Of a stretch of 64,000 nucleotides of DNA, positions 9,622-19,700 are shown one piece after another. Source of the DNA: Mycoplasmopsis pulmonis. GTDB lineage: Bacteria; Bacillota_I; Bacilli_A; Mycoplasmatales; Metamycoplasmataceae. The notes under the pieces were generated by a model. That model was not told where the DNA came from. It searched no databases and saw only the letters and a list, made by a program, of their open reading frames with translations. The stretch spans positions 186,001-250,000 of the forward strand of contig NZ_LR215008.1 of the NCBI RefSeq assembly GCF_900660575.1, written 5' to 3'. Every line of letters begins with the position of its first letter. Position 1 is the first letter of the stretch. The translations under genes were made by a program, and so were the position numbers.

Positions 9622-12033
9622 CTAAGCATTAGAGCTAGCTTTTTTAGTAATTGGCATTAAAGCTGCAACTGAAGTGTGATGAGCTTTTTTGTCTTTAAGG
9701 AAAGTAACTCTAACAGCTTGAACTTGATCTTTTTTAATTAGTATTTCTTCTTCAATAAAGCGATTATCTGAAAATTCATGAACTTTTCTATTTGAAATAT
9801 CAAGACTTTCTCAAGGACCATTAGCTGTTTTTCTATATTCTACTTTATAAGAATCGCTTCTGTAGTATTGACCTTTTCAGAATAAAAGTTTAAATCCATA
9901 GATTAGATCATCTTTATTTTGATCTTTAAATGAAAATGTTAGTGAAGGATTTTGATCTGAATAACTAGCTAATCAATAATATGTTTGTCATCAATAAGGT
10001 TTAAAAACTAAGTTAGCTGAATAACCTCTATGTTGAGAACTTACACTAATGTTAAAATCATTTTCTCTTTGTCAAGATTCATAATCTTTGTCATAGTCTC
10101 CATATGTTGCAAATCCATTTATGCTTATTTCAATTAGAATACCTTGGTAATTACCTCTTGAAATCTCAAAAACAAGTTTTGCACTACCTTCTTTATCATT
10201 TAATGAAGCACCATGGTTTTCTTCAAAAGTAGAGTTATTGTATTTTAAAATTCCATATCCTTTAAAAGTTGCATCAATTTCATCTTTTAAAGAAATTTTT
10301 GTTGATTTTGCTAATTCTTTATTTTCACTTCCAAGGCCTTTTTTGTAATTTGGAAGCTCTATTGGAAGAGTATTTTTTCGATTTTCAAAATATTTTTTGA
10401 TGATTAAATCTTTTAGCTCATTATAGCGTTGCTCACGTTTTTCAAATTGGTTGTAAATTGATTGTAAGCTTAAATATGTTCATTCAATCGTTTTAGTAAA
10501 AGCAAATTTATCATCAATATGAACATCAAGATTAACACTTCTTTTACTATTGTTTACTTGTTCACTTTGGCTTTTAAAAGTAAATTTTACTTTAGCTTGT
10601 TTAAATTTGTTTTTATCTAGAATTTCTTGAGGAAATTCAAAAGTTTTTGAATTTTCATTTGATTCTTTTTCAATTAAACTATAGTTAAAATCATTTATAC
10701 CTATATGAGAAATTTGTTGTATATTCTTTTTCTCTTCTTTAACATTAATATCAAGATTTCTTAAAAAATCTCTTGTAGCTAAAAAATCCTCATTTGCTGA
10801 TGTGTAGTCAAAGGTATTATTTGAGTTTGGATAAAATAAAGCAATACCAAAAATTATATGACTAATTGTATATTTTCCTGATCTTAATTCACCTAAGTTA
10901 ATTTTTTGATCTTTAGATTTTGTAGTACTAAAGTCTATTTCTTTTGTTTGTCCACTTTGATCATCAGTTTTTGAAAATACTAATTTAGCTGTTATGCCTT
11001 GAGGAAGCTCTTCTGAAAATGATAGATTTAGATTTTGACCATCACTAGAAATTTTTGTCAGCTCTACTTCAGGAGCTCCTGAATTTTGCCATCATTTTTG
11101 TACATTTGAATCTTCTTGAGTTTGGCCTTGATCATTTGCATTGTTTTGAGTATTTCCTGGATTTTGTGGCTCTTCAGCTTTAGGAGCTTTTGGCTTTTCA
11201 GGAGTTTTTTGAACTTCTGGTTGCTTATTTTCTTGTTGTGTATTACTACTTTCAGGATTTGTAGGAGGCTTTTGAGTCTCTGGTTTTTTAGAAGCCTCTG
11301 GCTGTTTTTGTGGCTCTTGAGGAGCTTGATCTTTTTGATCCATATTTTTAATTTCAGGATCTTTAGGAGTCTGTGCTTGTTTTTCTGGAACTTTTGGACC
11401 TTGGATATTTTTATTTGCCATGTCTTTAACTTGAGGATCTTTAGGAGTCTCTGCCTGCTTTTCAGGAGCTTTAGGATCTTGAGGCTCTTTGTTTTGATCT
11501 TCAGATTTTACAGGAGGCTTTTGAGTCTCTGGTTTTTTAGGATCCTCTGGCTGCTTTTGTGGAACTTGAGGAGCTTGATCTTTTTGGCTCATGTCTTTTA
11601 TTTCAGGAGCTTTTGGTCCTTCATTTTTCTGATTCATATCCTTAATTTCAGGAGTTTTTGACCCTTGATCTTTTTGTTCCATTTCTTTTGTTTCAGGAGC
11701 TTTTGGTCCTTCATTTTTTTGTCCGTTATCCTTAATTTCTGGATCTTTTGGACTTTGAGGCTCTTTGTTTTGATCTTCAGGTTTTGTAGGAGGCACTTGA
11801 GTCTCTGGGGTTTTTGAACTATCTGGATTTTGAGGGCTAATTATTGAGTTTCCATTAGTATTTGTATTATTTTCTTTAGGAGCGCTTTGAGGACTAGTTT
11901 GTTTTGTGTTTTGTTTTGCGCTTGGATCAATTTGATTATTAGACTTTGTTGTAACACAAGAAACTAGAGCCATTGGAGATAAAATTAATGTTGAAAATAT
12001 TGCTATAAATGTAATTTTTTTACTTTTTTTCAT
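9622..12033 (-). CDS. Surface lipoprotein with Pro/Lys/Glu/Gln repeats
   Basis: An 803-residue protein with a basic N terminus and a hydrophobic signal ending in the lipobox LVSC, with Cys26 as the predicted lipidated residue. Residues about 38-300 are an extended Pro/Lys/Glu/Gln/Asp-rich stretch of imperfect repeats (units such as GPKAPEIKDM, DPKAPEKQ, KKPETQKPP). The remaining 500 residues look globular and end in PWESLD...VRVTFL...VAALMPITKK, weakly reminiscent of a galactose-binding-like fold. The start follows AAGGAAT. The C-terminal 500 residues resemble those of the adjacent minus-strand gene, so the two are paralogs. Function is unknown. A surface-exposed antigen or adhesin is plausible, with the repeats acting as a stalk. 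Confidence 0.85.
11140..11920 (-). repeat. Imperfect tandem repeats in the lipoprotein stalk
   Basis: Long near-identical DNA blocks recur, for example at about 11265-11345 and 11505-11590, and shorter ones at 11340-11400, 11580-11640 and 11690-11740. They encode alternating PKAPE, KDMxQK and KKPETQKPP motifs. Such repeats can change number by recombination. Confidence 0.7.
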
Positions 12034-12189
12034 AATATTCCTTATATAAAATAATTTTTTAAGACTTTTTGATATATAAAAGCTAACTAAAAAAGTTTAT
12101 AAAGTTTGCTTGATATATCTAAAAAAGTACATTGAAAAATATACCAAAGAATTAAATAAAAATTAAAATTTAATTCATTTTGGTTAAAT

Positions 12190-13946
12190 TTATCTTAGGA
12201 TTTTGGTAATTGGCATTAAGCTAGCAATAGAAACTCATCTTGGTTTTTTTCCATCCAAGAATCTAATTCTAACTGCATTAACTACTTTTTTGACCTCAAC
12301 TATTTCTTGAATAAAGCGCTTGTCTTTTTCAAAAGGTTTAACATCTTTAACTAAAGTATCTAGTGCTTTTCACTCACCATTGGCACTTTCTTTATATTCA
12401 ACTACATAAGAGTTTTCTTTGTAATATCTTGGATCATTTCAAATTAAAAGCTCAAATCCATATATTAGATTTCTTATTCCGCCTCTTCAGGCAAATTCTA
12501 CTGTAGGTTCTTTTTCACTACTTGTATATCAATAATCATTTGTTCTATTGTAATGAGTAAATACATAATCTACTTTATAGTTACCACCATGAGAGCTAGA
12601 TTTTAGTTCAAAATCTACACTTCTTTTTGCACCGTCATAACCAGATTCATAGTTACCTACTTTTGCAAAATTGCCAATTGTTATTTCTATACCTTTTTTG
12701 ACATTACCTCTTTTAATTGTAAAATGTAAAGTTGCATTTCCATTATAGTCATCAAGTGTTCCAAATTTACTAAAACTTGCAACAACTTCATCTTTTAGAG
12801 AAATATTTTCTCAATTATATTTTCTAAAAGTAGGTATTTCAAAAGGATGTATACCTTGTCTTTGGCTAAAATAAGTGTTTATTAGATGATTTTCTAATTC
12901 TTTATAACTAGGATTATCTTTTACATATTGATTGACAATTTCTAGGTTAGTTTTAAAATTTCATTCAAGATTTTTAACTACAGCAACTTTATCGCCAATT
13001 TGTACTTTAATAGCAACGCTTCTTTTTTTATTTACTATATCTTCATTTGTTGATTCAAAAGAAATTTTCATTTCAACATTGGTAAGTTGATTTTCATCTA
13101 GTGTTTCTTTAGTAAATGTAAAAATATCATTTGCCTTATCAGTGCTTTTTGGATTTAACTTTAAATCAAAATCATTTAGGCTTAAATTTGAGAAATTTGC
13201 TAAATTTTTTCTATCGTCTTTGATAGCAAAGAGATGTTTTTCTAAATATGCTTTTATTTTATTAAATTCTTCATCAGAAGTATTTGCAATTATGTTTGAA
13301 TCAAAGGTGTTATTTTTAGTTGGTGTGTATGTAGAAAGACCAAATAAAATTTTCGAAATTTTTCATTTGGCCTTTTCTAAATCACCTAAACTAATGGTTT
13401 GTGTTTTTGATTTTGTAGTCACAAGATCAAAAGTTTTTTCTTCAGTGCTATTTTGATCATCCTTTTTAATACTTACTTTAGTTTTTATACCAGCTGGAAT
13501 TTCTTCTTTAAAAGTTAAATTTAGATTCTTTCCATCACTTGAAACTGCCAAAAGTTCAACTTTAGATTCTCCTTGAACTTCCCACCATTTTTTATCACTT
13601 GGCTTATTTGGCATTTCCTCTTGCTTAGGAGGATTTGAAGGAGTATTTGACTCTGGTTTTCGAGTTTCATTGTTTTGAGTATTGTTTGAATTATTGTTCG
13701 AATTATTGTTTTGAGTATTATTTGAATTATTGTTTGGCGTATTATTTGGAGAATTGTTTGAATTATTGTTTTGAGTATTGTTTGAACTATTGTTTTGAGT
13801 ATTATTCGAATTATTGTTTGGGGTATTATTTGTAGAATTGTTTGGAGTCTTTGGGGTATTGCTTGTACCACAAGAAACTAGAGCAGTTGGAGCTAAAATA
13901 ATTGTTGAAAATATCAATGAAGATATAAATTTTTACTTTTTTTCAT
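12190..13946 (-). pseudogene. Paralogous surface lipoprotein, frameshifted in the signal peptide
   Basis: The expected start is ATG at 13944-13946, with AAGGAAA about 12 bases upstream, giving MKKSKN before the frame fails. One more A in the AAAAA run at 13930-13934 would restore MKKSKKFISSLIFS joined to the downstream frame. That frame then runs to TAA at 12190 and has the lipobox TALVSC. Without the shift, the only in-frame start is TTG at 13917, which has no ribosome binding site and would lack the basic N terminus. The body has an Asn/Pro/Thr-rich stalk (about 13660-13860) and a 500-residue C-terminal part homologous to the neighbouring lipoprotein (both end in SLMPITK/ALMPITK). It is either phase-off or inactivated. 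Confidence 0.75.
13660..13860 (-). repeat. Asn-rich low-complexity repeat in the second lipoprotein
   Basis: About 60 codons of NNTQNN, NNSNN and NNTPNN units. It occupies the same place after the lipobox as the Pro/Lys repeat of the paralog, so it probably also serves as a flexible stalk. Confidence 0.75.
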
Positions 13947-14750
13947 AACTTTTCTTAACTTTCCTTACATAAATAGTTTAAATAAATATATGTATGCACA
14001 TATTCAATCATTTTAACAAAAAAACTCGAAAAATCTTCTTTTCATAAGCTTATAGGTTTAAAAACACCTTGAAAGTCTACTTAAAATATTATTTTTTCTA
14101 GTTTTTAAAAAACAAGAAAAGTAAAAAAACCTCAAAAAATCAGCTAAATTTACTAAAAAAGTCTTAAAAATTCAAATAAAAGTACTTTTTTATTATCTTT
14201 TTTGGGTTTTTTAGTTTATTTTGATAAAAAACTAAAAGATGATCTAAAAAAGGTTTAAAGATTATTACTATTTTAGTTTTTTTAATAAATATTTTTTTAA
14301 AAGCAATCTTTTAAAATAAATAAAAGAGACATTATAAAAGCAGTTTTGTTTAAGTTTAAAGATCAAAAATCTTGAAGTTAAGTTAAAACAAAATTTATAG
14401 ACCTTAGCTCAAAAAAACATCTTTTTTTATTAATATAATAGGAGTTATTTAAAACTTGATTTTGATTGATTTTTTAAGAAATAAAAAAGCCAATCTATAA
14501 ATATTTATTTAAGATAAGTAAAAACTTATTTTTTGATTAAAAAGCCAGTTTTTATTTTGAAATTTTTGAGCTCTAATAAGCAAAATGATAAGTTTTTGCA
14601 TATATATGTGTAAAAAATAAGCTATTTTAATTTTTTGTTATATACTTTAAAAAATATAAATGATCTATATTTTTTTTTTATGGATTTTTAATCCAAAATA
14701 ATAAGCAATAATATCTTAATAATTATATTTATAAGGAGATAAGGAGAATA
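13947..14750. other. 800-base AT-rich intergenic region upstream of tig
   Basis: No reading frame or tRNA is supported. It should hold the minus-strand promoter of the second lipoprotein and the plus-strand tig promoter. A hairpin at 14344-14393 has outer arms TTTTGTTT/AAACAAAA and an apical AAGAT/ATCTT around CAAAA. I see nothing else that I can name. Confidence 0.5.
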
Positions 14751-16130
14751 ATGTCAATAAAAACTTATGACAAGGAAAACAGTGAAATTCACGTTAAAAC
14801 TCCAGTAGAGAGCACTCTTTGAAAGCAAAGTCAAAAAAAAGCTTTTAATAAACTAAAGAGCAAAATTAATATTCCTGGATTTAGAAAAAACTCTTCAAGC
14901 CCACAATTTGATAAAATTGCAAGAGCTAAAATATCAAAAAATGATATTTGAGCAAAAGCCATTGATGAGACTTTAAATAGCACTTTTGAAATAGCTCGTA
15001 AAGAACTAGACAAAGAAGATTTAGAAAGAATCCTAGGAAGAGCTAATTATAGAGTAAGTAAAATTACTGAAGATGAAGCTGAAATTGAATTTTTCTGACC
15101 AGTAAGACCTGAAATTGAAGATTTTAAATACAAAAACTTAAATGTTAAGTTTAAAGAAGTAAAGGTTACCAAAAAAGATATTGACCAAAGAATTCAATCT
15201 TTAATGGAAATGGGTGCACCTATTGAAGAGTCTAATGAGCCAGCAGAGTTAGAAAATGAAATGGTTTTTGACTTTAAAGGTTTTATTGACGGTGAAGAAT
15301 TTGAAGGTGGCTCAGCTGAAGAATTTAAATTAAAACTTGGATCTAAATCATTTATTCCTGGCTTTGAAGATCAATTAGTTGGTTTAAAAGCAGGAGATGA
15401 AAAAGAAATTAAAGTTACTTTTCCAGCTGATTACTATGTTGAAGAATATGCAGGTAAAGAAAGTGTTTTTAAAATTCTAGTTCATAAAGTTTTTAAACCT
15501 AAAGCCAAAGAAATCAATGATGAAACAATTAAAGAATTAGGCTTTAAAGGAGTTTCTAACTTAGAGCAATTAAAAGAATATCTAAGACCTTCAATTGAAC
15601 ATAAATTACTTGAAGATTCATTAACTGAATTTAAAAATGAAGCTTTTAATAAAATTAAAGAGCTTAATGATATCAAAATTCCAAGAGGACTTCTTTTAGA
15701 AGAAATGACTGCAATTAATGAAAAATTCAATGAAACTCTAAAAGCTCAAGGTCTAAAAAGACGTGAATATTTAGAAATGACTAAGTTAAGTGAAGAAAAA
15801 GTAGCTGAACAAGTTAAAAAAGAAGCTATTACAAAAATTAATGAATATTTAATTTTTGAACAAATCAAAAAAGCAGAAAATGTAACTATTAGTGACGATA
15901 TTATTGAAGATCATTATAATATAATGGCTAAAAATTACAATATTGAAGTTGACAAAATAAAAGAATTTATTCCAGTTGATAAATTAAAGGAAGATCCTAA
16001 TTTATTAAATGAACAAGTTATTTTGAAACTTTTAGAAGTAAATGACAAAAGCGCTTTTGAAAAAGCCAATGCTTTAGGAAAAGCCAAAAATCCAAAAAGT
16101 TCAAAAGGAAAGGAAAAAAATAATGGATAA
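14751..16130 (+). CDS. tig: Trigger factor (ribosome-associated chaperone and prolyl isomerase)
   Basis: A 459-residue protein of normal family length. The N-terminal ribosome-binding domain contains NIPGFRK, close to the usual signature GFRxGKxP but with GFRKNSS. The FKBP-type isomerase domain (about 165-250) shows [35 protein letters not shown] and [16 protein letters not shown] helical C-terminal chaperone domain follows. It catches nascent chains at the ribosome exit. The ATG has an AAGGAG site at 14741-14746. UGA codons near 14819 and 15098 are Trp. Confidence 0.95.
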
Positions 16131-16287
16131 AAAATTAGAAAATATTTTAGAAGATGAAAATAAAAAAAGCTCTGAACCAGTTGAAGAATCAGCTAGTGTT
16201 GTTGGAGAAGTTAAGGTTTCAAATGAAATTTTAGACTTTTCTTCAAGAAAACGAAGAGTTAAAAAAGATTCAAACAACGACAATTAA
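16123..16287 (+). CDS. 54-residue charged hypothetical protein coupled to tig
   Basis: ATG 16123 lies inside the last codons of tig (8-base overlap), with AAAGGAAAGGA just upstream. The frame ends at TAA 16285-16287, immediately before the shared terminator. The product is acidic at first, then basic, ending with [16 protein letters not shown]. No family is recognised. Coupling, ribosome site and the terminator position support a real gene. Confidence 0.6.
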
Positions 16288-16313
16288 TTTCTACTAATTA
16301 TCTATTTATAACT

Positions 16314-16344
16314 AACTACCTAAAAAGTTTTAGGTAGTTTTTTA
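16314..16344 (+). terminator. Rho-independent terminator after tig
   Basis: AACTACCTA and TAGGTAGTT form a stem around AAAAGTTT and are followed by T5. Confidence 0.8.
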
Positions 16345-16527
16345 TTGCTTTTTTTGACAAGGCCTTTTAAATAATAGGTTAATATTCTTAGCAAAAATAC
16401 TTTAAAAAATCTCTTAAAAGTTTTAAAAAATTCCTAAAAAATTCCTGAAAATTTATTAAAAAAGTCTAAATTATTTGTTATTTTTTGTCTAAAAAGAGCT
16501 TTTGAGCCATGAAAAAAAGACAATTTT

Positions 16528-16541
16528 TAGTGTATTATTTA
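16528..16541 (+). promoter_or_regulatory. Probable promoter of the gliding cluster, matching the 5S rRNA promoter
   Basis: TAGTGTATTATTTA here is identical to 14 bases that sit 5 bases before both 5S rRNA genes (56569 and 56846). The -10 would be TATTAT at 16533-16538. Transcription would start near 16546, leaving a leader of about 195 bases before the gli349 homolog. Confidence 0.5.
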
Positions 16542-16611
16542 CAAGATAATAGAATTAATTACCAAATACTTAGTTTGTTTTTAATGAAAAAAACCTTAAA
16601 TTCGATTGATA

Positions 16612-16626
16612 ATTAGAAATTCTAAT
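16612..16626. promoter_or_regulatory. Perfect 15-base palindrome in the gli349 leader
   Basis: ATTAGAA-A-TTCTAAT. It could be an operator or an RNA hairpin. The rest of 16345-16739 is AT-rich noncoding sequence. Confidence 0.3.
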
Positions 16627-16739
16627 ACAATTGTTAATTATTAGGATAAATTCGTAAAGTTTAATAACCCTAACTAATATTTTTATTATTTATCTTGGAG
16701 TTATTATTAAAGACAAACTTTTTTTGAGAAAGAGGATCT

Positions 16740-19700
16740 ATGCAAAAGAAAACAAAAGCAATTATTGGTATTACTACAGGAGTTGTTGCAGTAGGTGCAA
16801 CAGCTGGTGGACTTGGGGCTTACATTGGAACTTCCAAAAATATTGCCTCAGATAGTGATCTATATTTAGTAAACACTGCCCCTGAGTTAGTTCCTGTTGT
16901 ATCGGAGAAATTTTTACAATCAATTACAGCTCGAGATCTTACATTAAGTGATCTTCAAGGTAAAATCTTAGACCAAGAAAACATAAGTTTTGAAACTAGA
17001 GATTTATCTGTAAAGTATCAAATTATTAGCTTTGAACAAATTGCAAACACCAATGGACAAAGAATTAGTGTTACTATTCGTGTTTCTAAAGGAAACCAAA
17101 GTAAAACTTATACTAAAGAAATTAATGGATTTTTAACATTAGTTCAAGGAACAGAGAAATTTTTAAATTCAATTAATGAAGATAATATCAAAGATCATAT
17201 TAAACTTTCACTTCAAGAAGCGGCCAAAGATAAAAACGCTTCTCAGATTCTAGCAACTGACATAGTAGTTGCTTCTGATTTAGTTCTTAGAGACTATGAA
17301 ATTAAAGTCTCTAGTGTAAATGTTGCTTCTTTGACTTCAGTTAATGTTAATTTACTAATTTCAAGAAATGGAATTCAAAAAGAAGTAAAACAAACAATTA
17401 TTGGAATTATTCCAGCATATCAATCAAAAGTAGATCAAGCCAATGATGTTAGACCACTTATTAAAGATAATTTAGTAATTTCATATAATAATGGAATCGA
17501 CTCTCCAAGAGATCTTATTAATAAAGTTGCCTCTCAAATAAGCTTAAACGATTTTCATCCTATTGTTCCTTCAGATAATGACGTTGATTATAAAGTTGTT
17601 TCAATTAAAGCCTCAGAGCAAAATGCTCAAAGTGTTATTTTAACAATTAGAAAAACTTCAAAAACTCATGGAAACAATGCTCCATATTCAAAAGACTACA
17701 CTGTTGAATATGATAATTTACTTTCAAGTGATATGTTTGAGTTATATAACAATAGAGTTGAGGCAAACTTTAGTGTTAATTTTCAAACTCAAGCAAAAAG
17801 AAGTGCTTATGAATATACAATTAGCGATTTAAAAACTATTGGTCGTTTTTCAATAGATGATCTTCAAGATCCAAGTAAAACTATTTCTTCTCTTCAACAA
17901 AGAGGTTTTAAATATGATCTAGTTGATTGGGCAGGAACTGACTTTAGTACTGGACTTGCAACTATTGAAATTTCTTATGGCCAAGAAAAATGAAGATATT
18001 CTAAGAGTGTTTCTGGATTTTTAAGTCAAAATGAACTACAAAAAAGAATTTTTGATGAACTTGTAAGTAAATTTAGTGCTAATGAAATAACAGCTTCAAG
18101 AATTAGCTCAAATAACGGAAGACTTGTTACACAATTTGTTACAAGTGATTTTAAAATTGACACTCCCGAAGGAGATATTTACAAAAGAGCAGGAGTTAAT
18201 AGTCAAATCTTAAGTATTACTAACGCTGACGATGAAAAAGGAAGTTTAACTTTAAAAGTTAGACTAATAGTTGGTTCAAATCAAAAAGAATTTGATATAA
18301 ATGTAACTAATCTTCCTACTAGAGAAGTTGTTCATAGATTTTTAATTGACAATCTTGTAAATGAATTAAAAAATAATGAACAAAGACCTTCACTTGTTAA
18401 TCGTGAAACTTTAGATTCAAAAAAAGCCTCAGAAGTTTAAGTTAGTGACTTTAACCCTATTAGAAATAGTATTGAACAAGATGGAAGAGCAAGCGCTGTT
18501 CTTAAATCTATTGAAAATACCAATGACCAAGAAGGACGTCTAACCTTAGTTTATGAAATATCTGTTAAAGGAGTTACTAACATTAACTCTGGTATATATA
18601 AAGTAGACTTTGGTGGATTTAATTCAGAGAGAAAAACTAAAGAAAATCTAATTAGAAAATACACTGAAAAACAGTTAGTGCCTTTTTTTGATGAAAAAGA
18701 AAATAAAATTAACTTTCTTCCTAGCCAAGCTACATCAGATAATTGGTCTAAATTTAAATTCCCTGCCTTAGATGATGAGGATAAAAACAAAAACTTAAAA
18801 CTTTCAATTGTTAATACCACAGAAGCAAATGATGAAACTGGAACTCTTAGTCTTCAAGTAAAAGTTGAAATAGAAGGTTTTAGTGATCCAAGAGTTAAAG
18901 ATACTTATATCGTTAATGTCTCTGGTTTTAGTTCAAATGCATATGTTAAATCTCAAAGAGATGTTGAAGCTTATTCAAGAGAAATTGCAGCTGAAAATCT
19001 AATTCAACTTAGAAAAGATTCATTAATTGATAAACAAACAACTCAATCAAATGACTCTTCTTTAATTAATAAGTTGGAAGTTTTACCTTTTTCTAAAGGT
19101 GGCGTTGAAGCTAAAATAACCAACACAAGAAGAAAAGGTGATGGTAAGTCAGAAGAGACAATATTAGTTGTAACACTTGAGCTAAAAAGCCAAATTTTAG
19201 CTACAGAAGAGTTCTATAGCAAAAGCTTTGATTTTGAAGTGCCAGGATGAGCCTCAAGTGAGCTAATAAATAATAAAAATGACCTAGAAGGTTATGTACA
19301 AAACACTTTAGTTTCTAAAAGACCAATTATTCCTTTTGTCAAAGATTTTGACAAAAGTACAACCTTAGTTGATGCAGTTAAACTAGAGGATTTTGTTAAA
19401 GATTATTCAGTTGTTCATAATGGAAAAGGAATTAAATTTGAAGTAATTAGCTGAAGTTCAAATCCTCTTAGTGAAGAACAAATAAGAAATTTTGAACAGT
19501 CAAATACTGAAATTACTCACTCAGGAACAGCTACTGTTAGAATTTCTATAGGTGAAAATACTAATAAATGATCAGATACATATACTTTTGTAGTTGAAGG
19601 CTTTCCAAGTTCTAGAAAAGCTGATAACCAAAAAATTGTTAATGATTATGTTGATCTTCCAGAAACAGATACTACAAAAGCTAAACCTTTATTAGCAAGA

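Noticed and set aside
11116-11661. Plus-strand frame of 181 codons rich in Leu, Phe and Trp
   Set aside because: It is the shadow of the Pro/Lys/Glu repeats of the minus-strand lipoprotein. It has no ribosome site and an implausible composition.
13660-13860. Possible CRISPR-like array
   Set aside because: The repeats are short, in-frame Asn codons without unique spacers, inside a coding frame. No cas genes are present.
13521-13871. Minus-strand frame of 116 Ile/Gln/Thr-rich codons
   Set aside because: An out-of-frame reading of the Asn-rich repeat of the second lipoprotein.
13947-14750. tRNA genes in the long gaps (also 40793-41463, 49349-49680, 59599-59911)
   Set aside because: I looked for the GGTTCGAATCC-like T arm and cloverleaf ends and found none.
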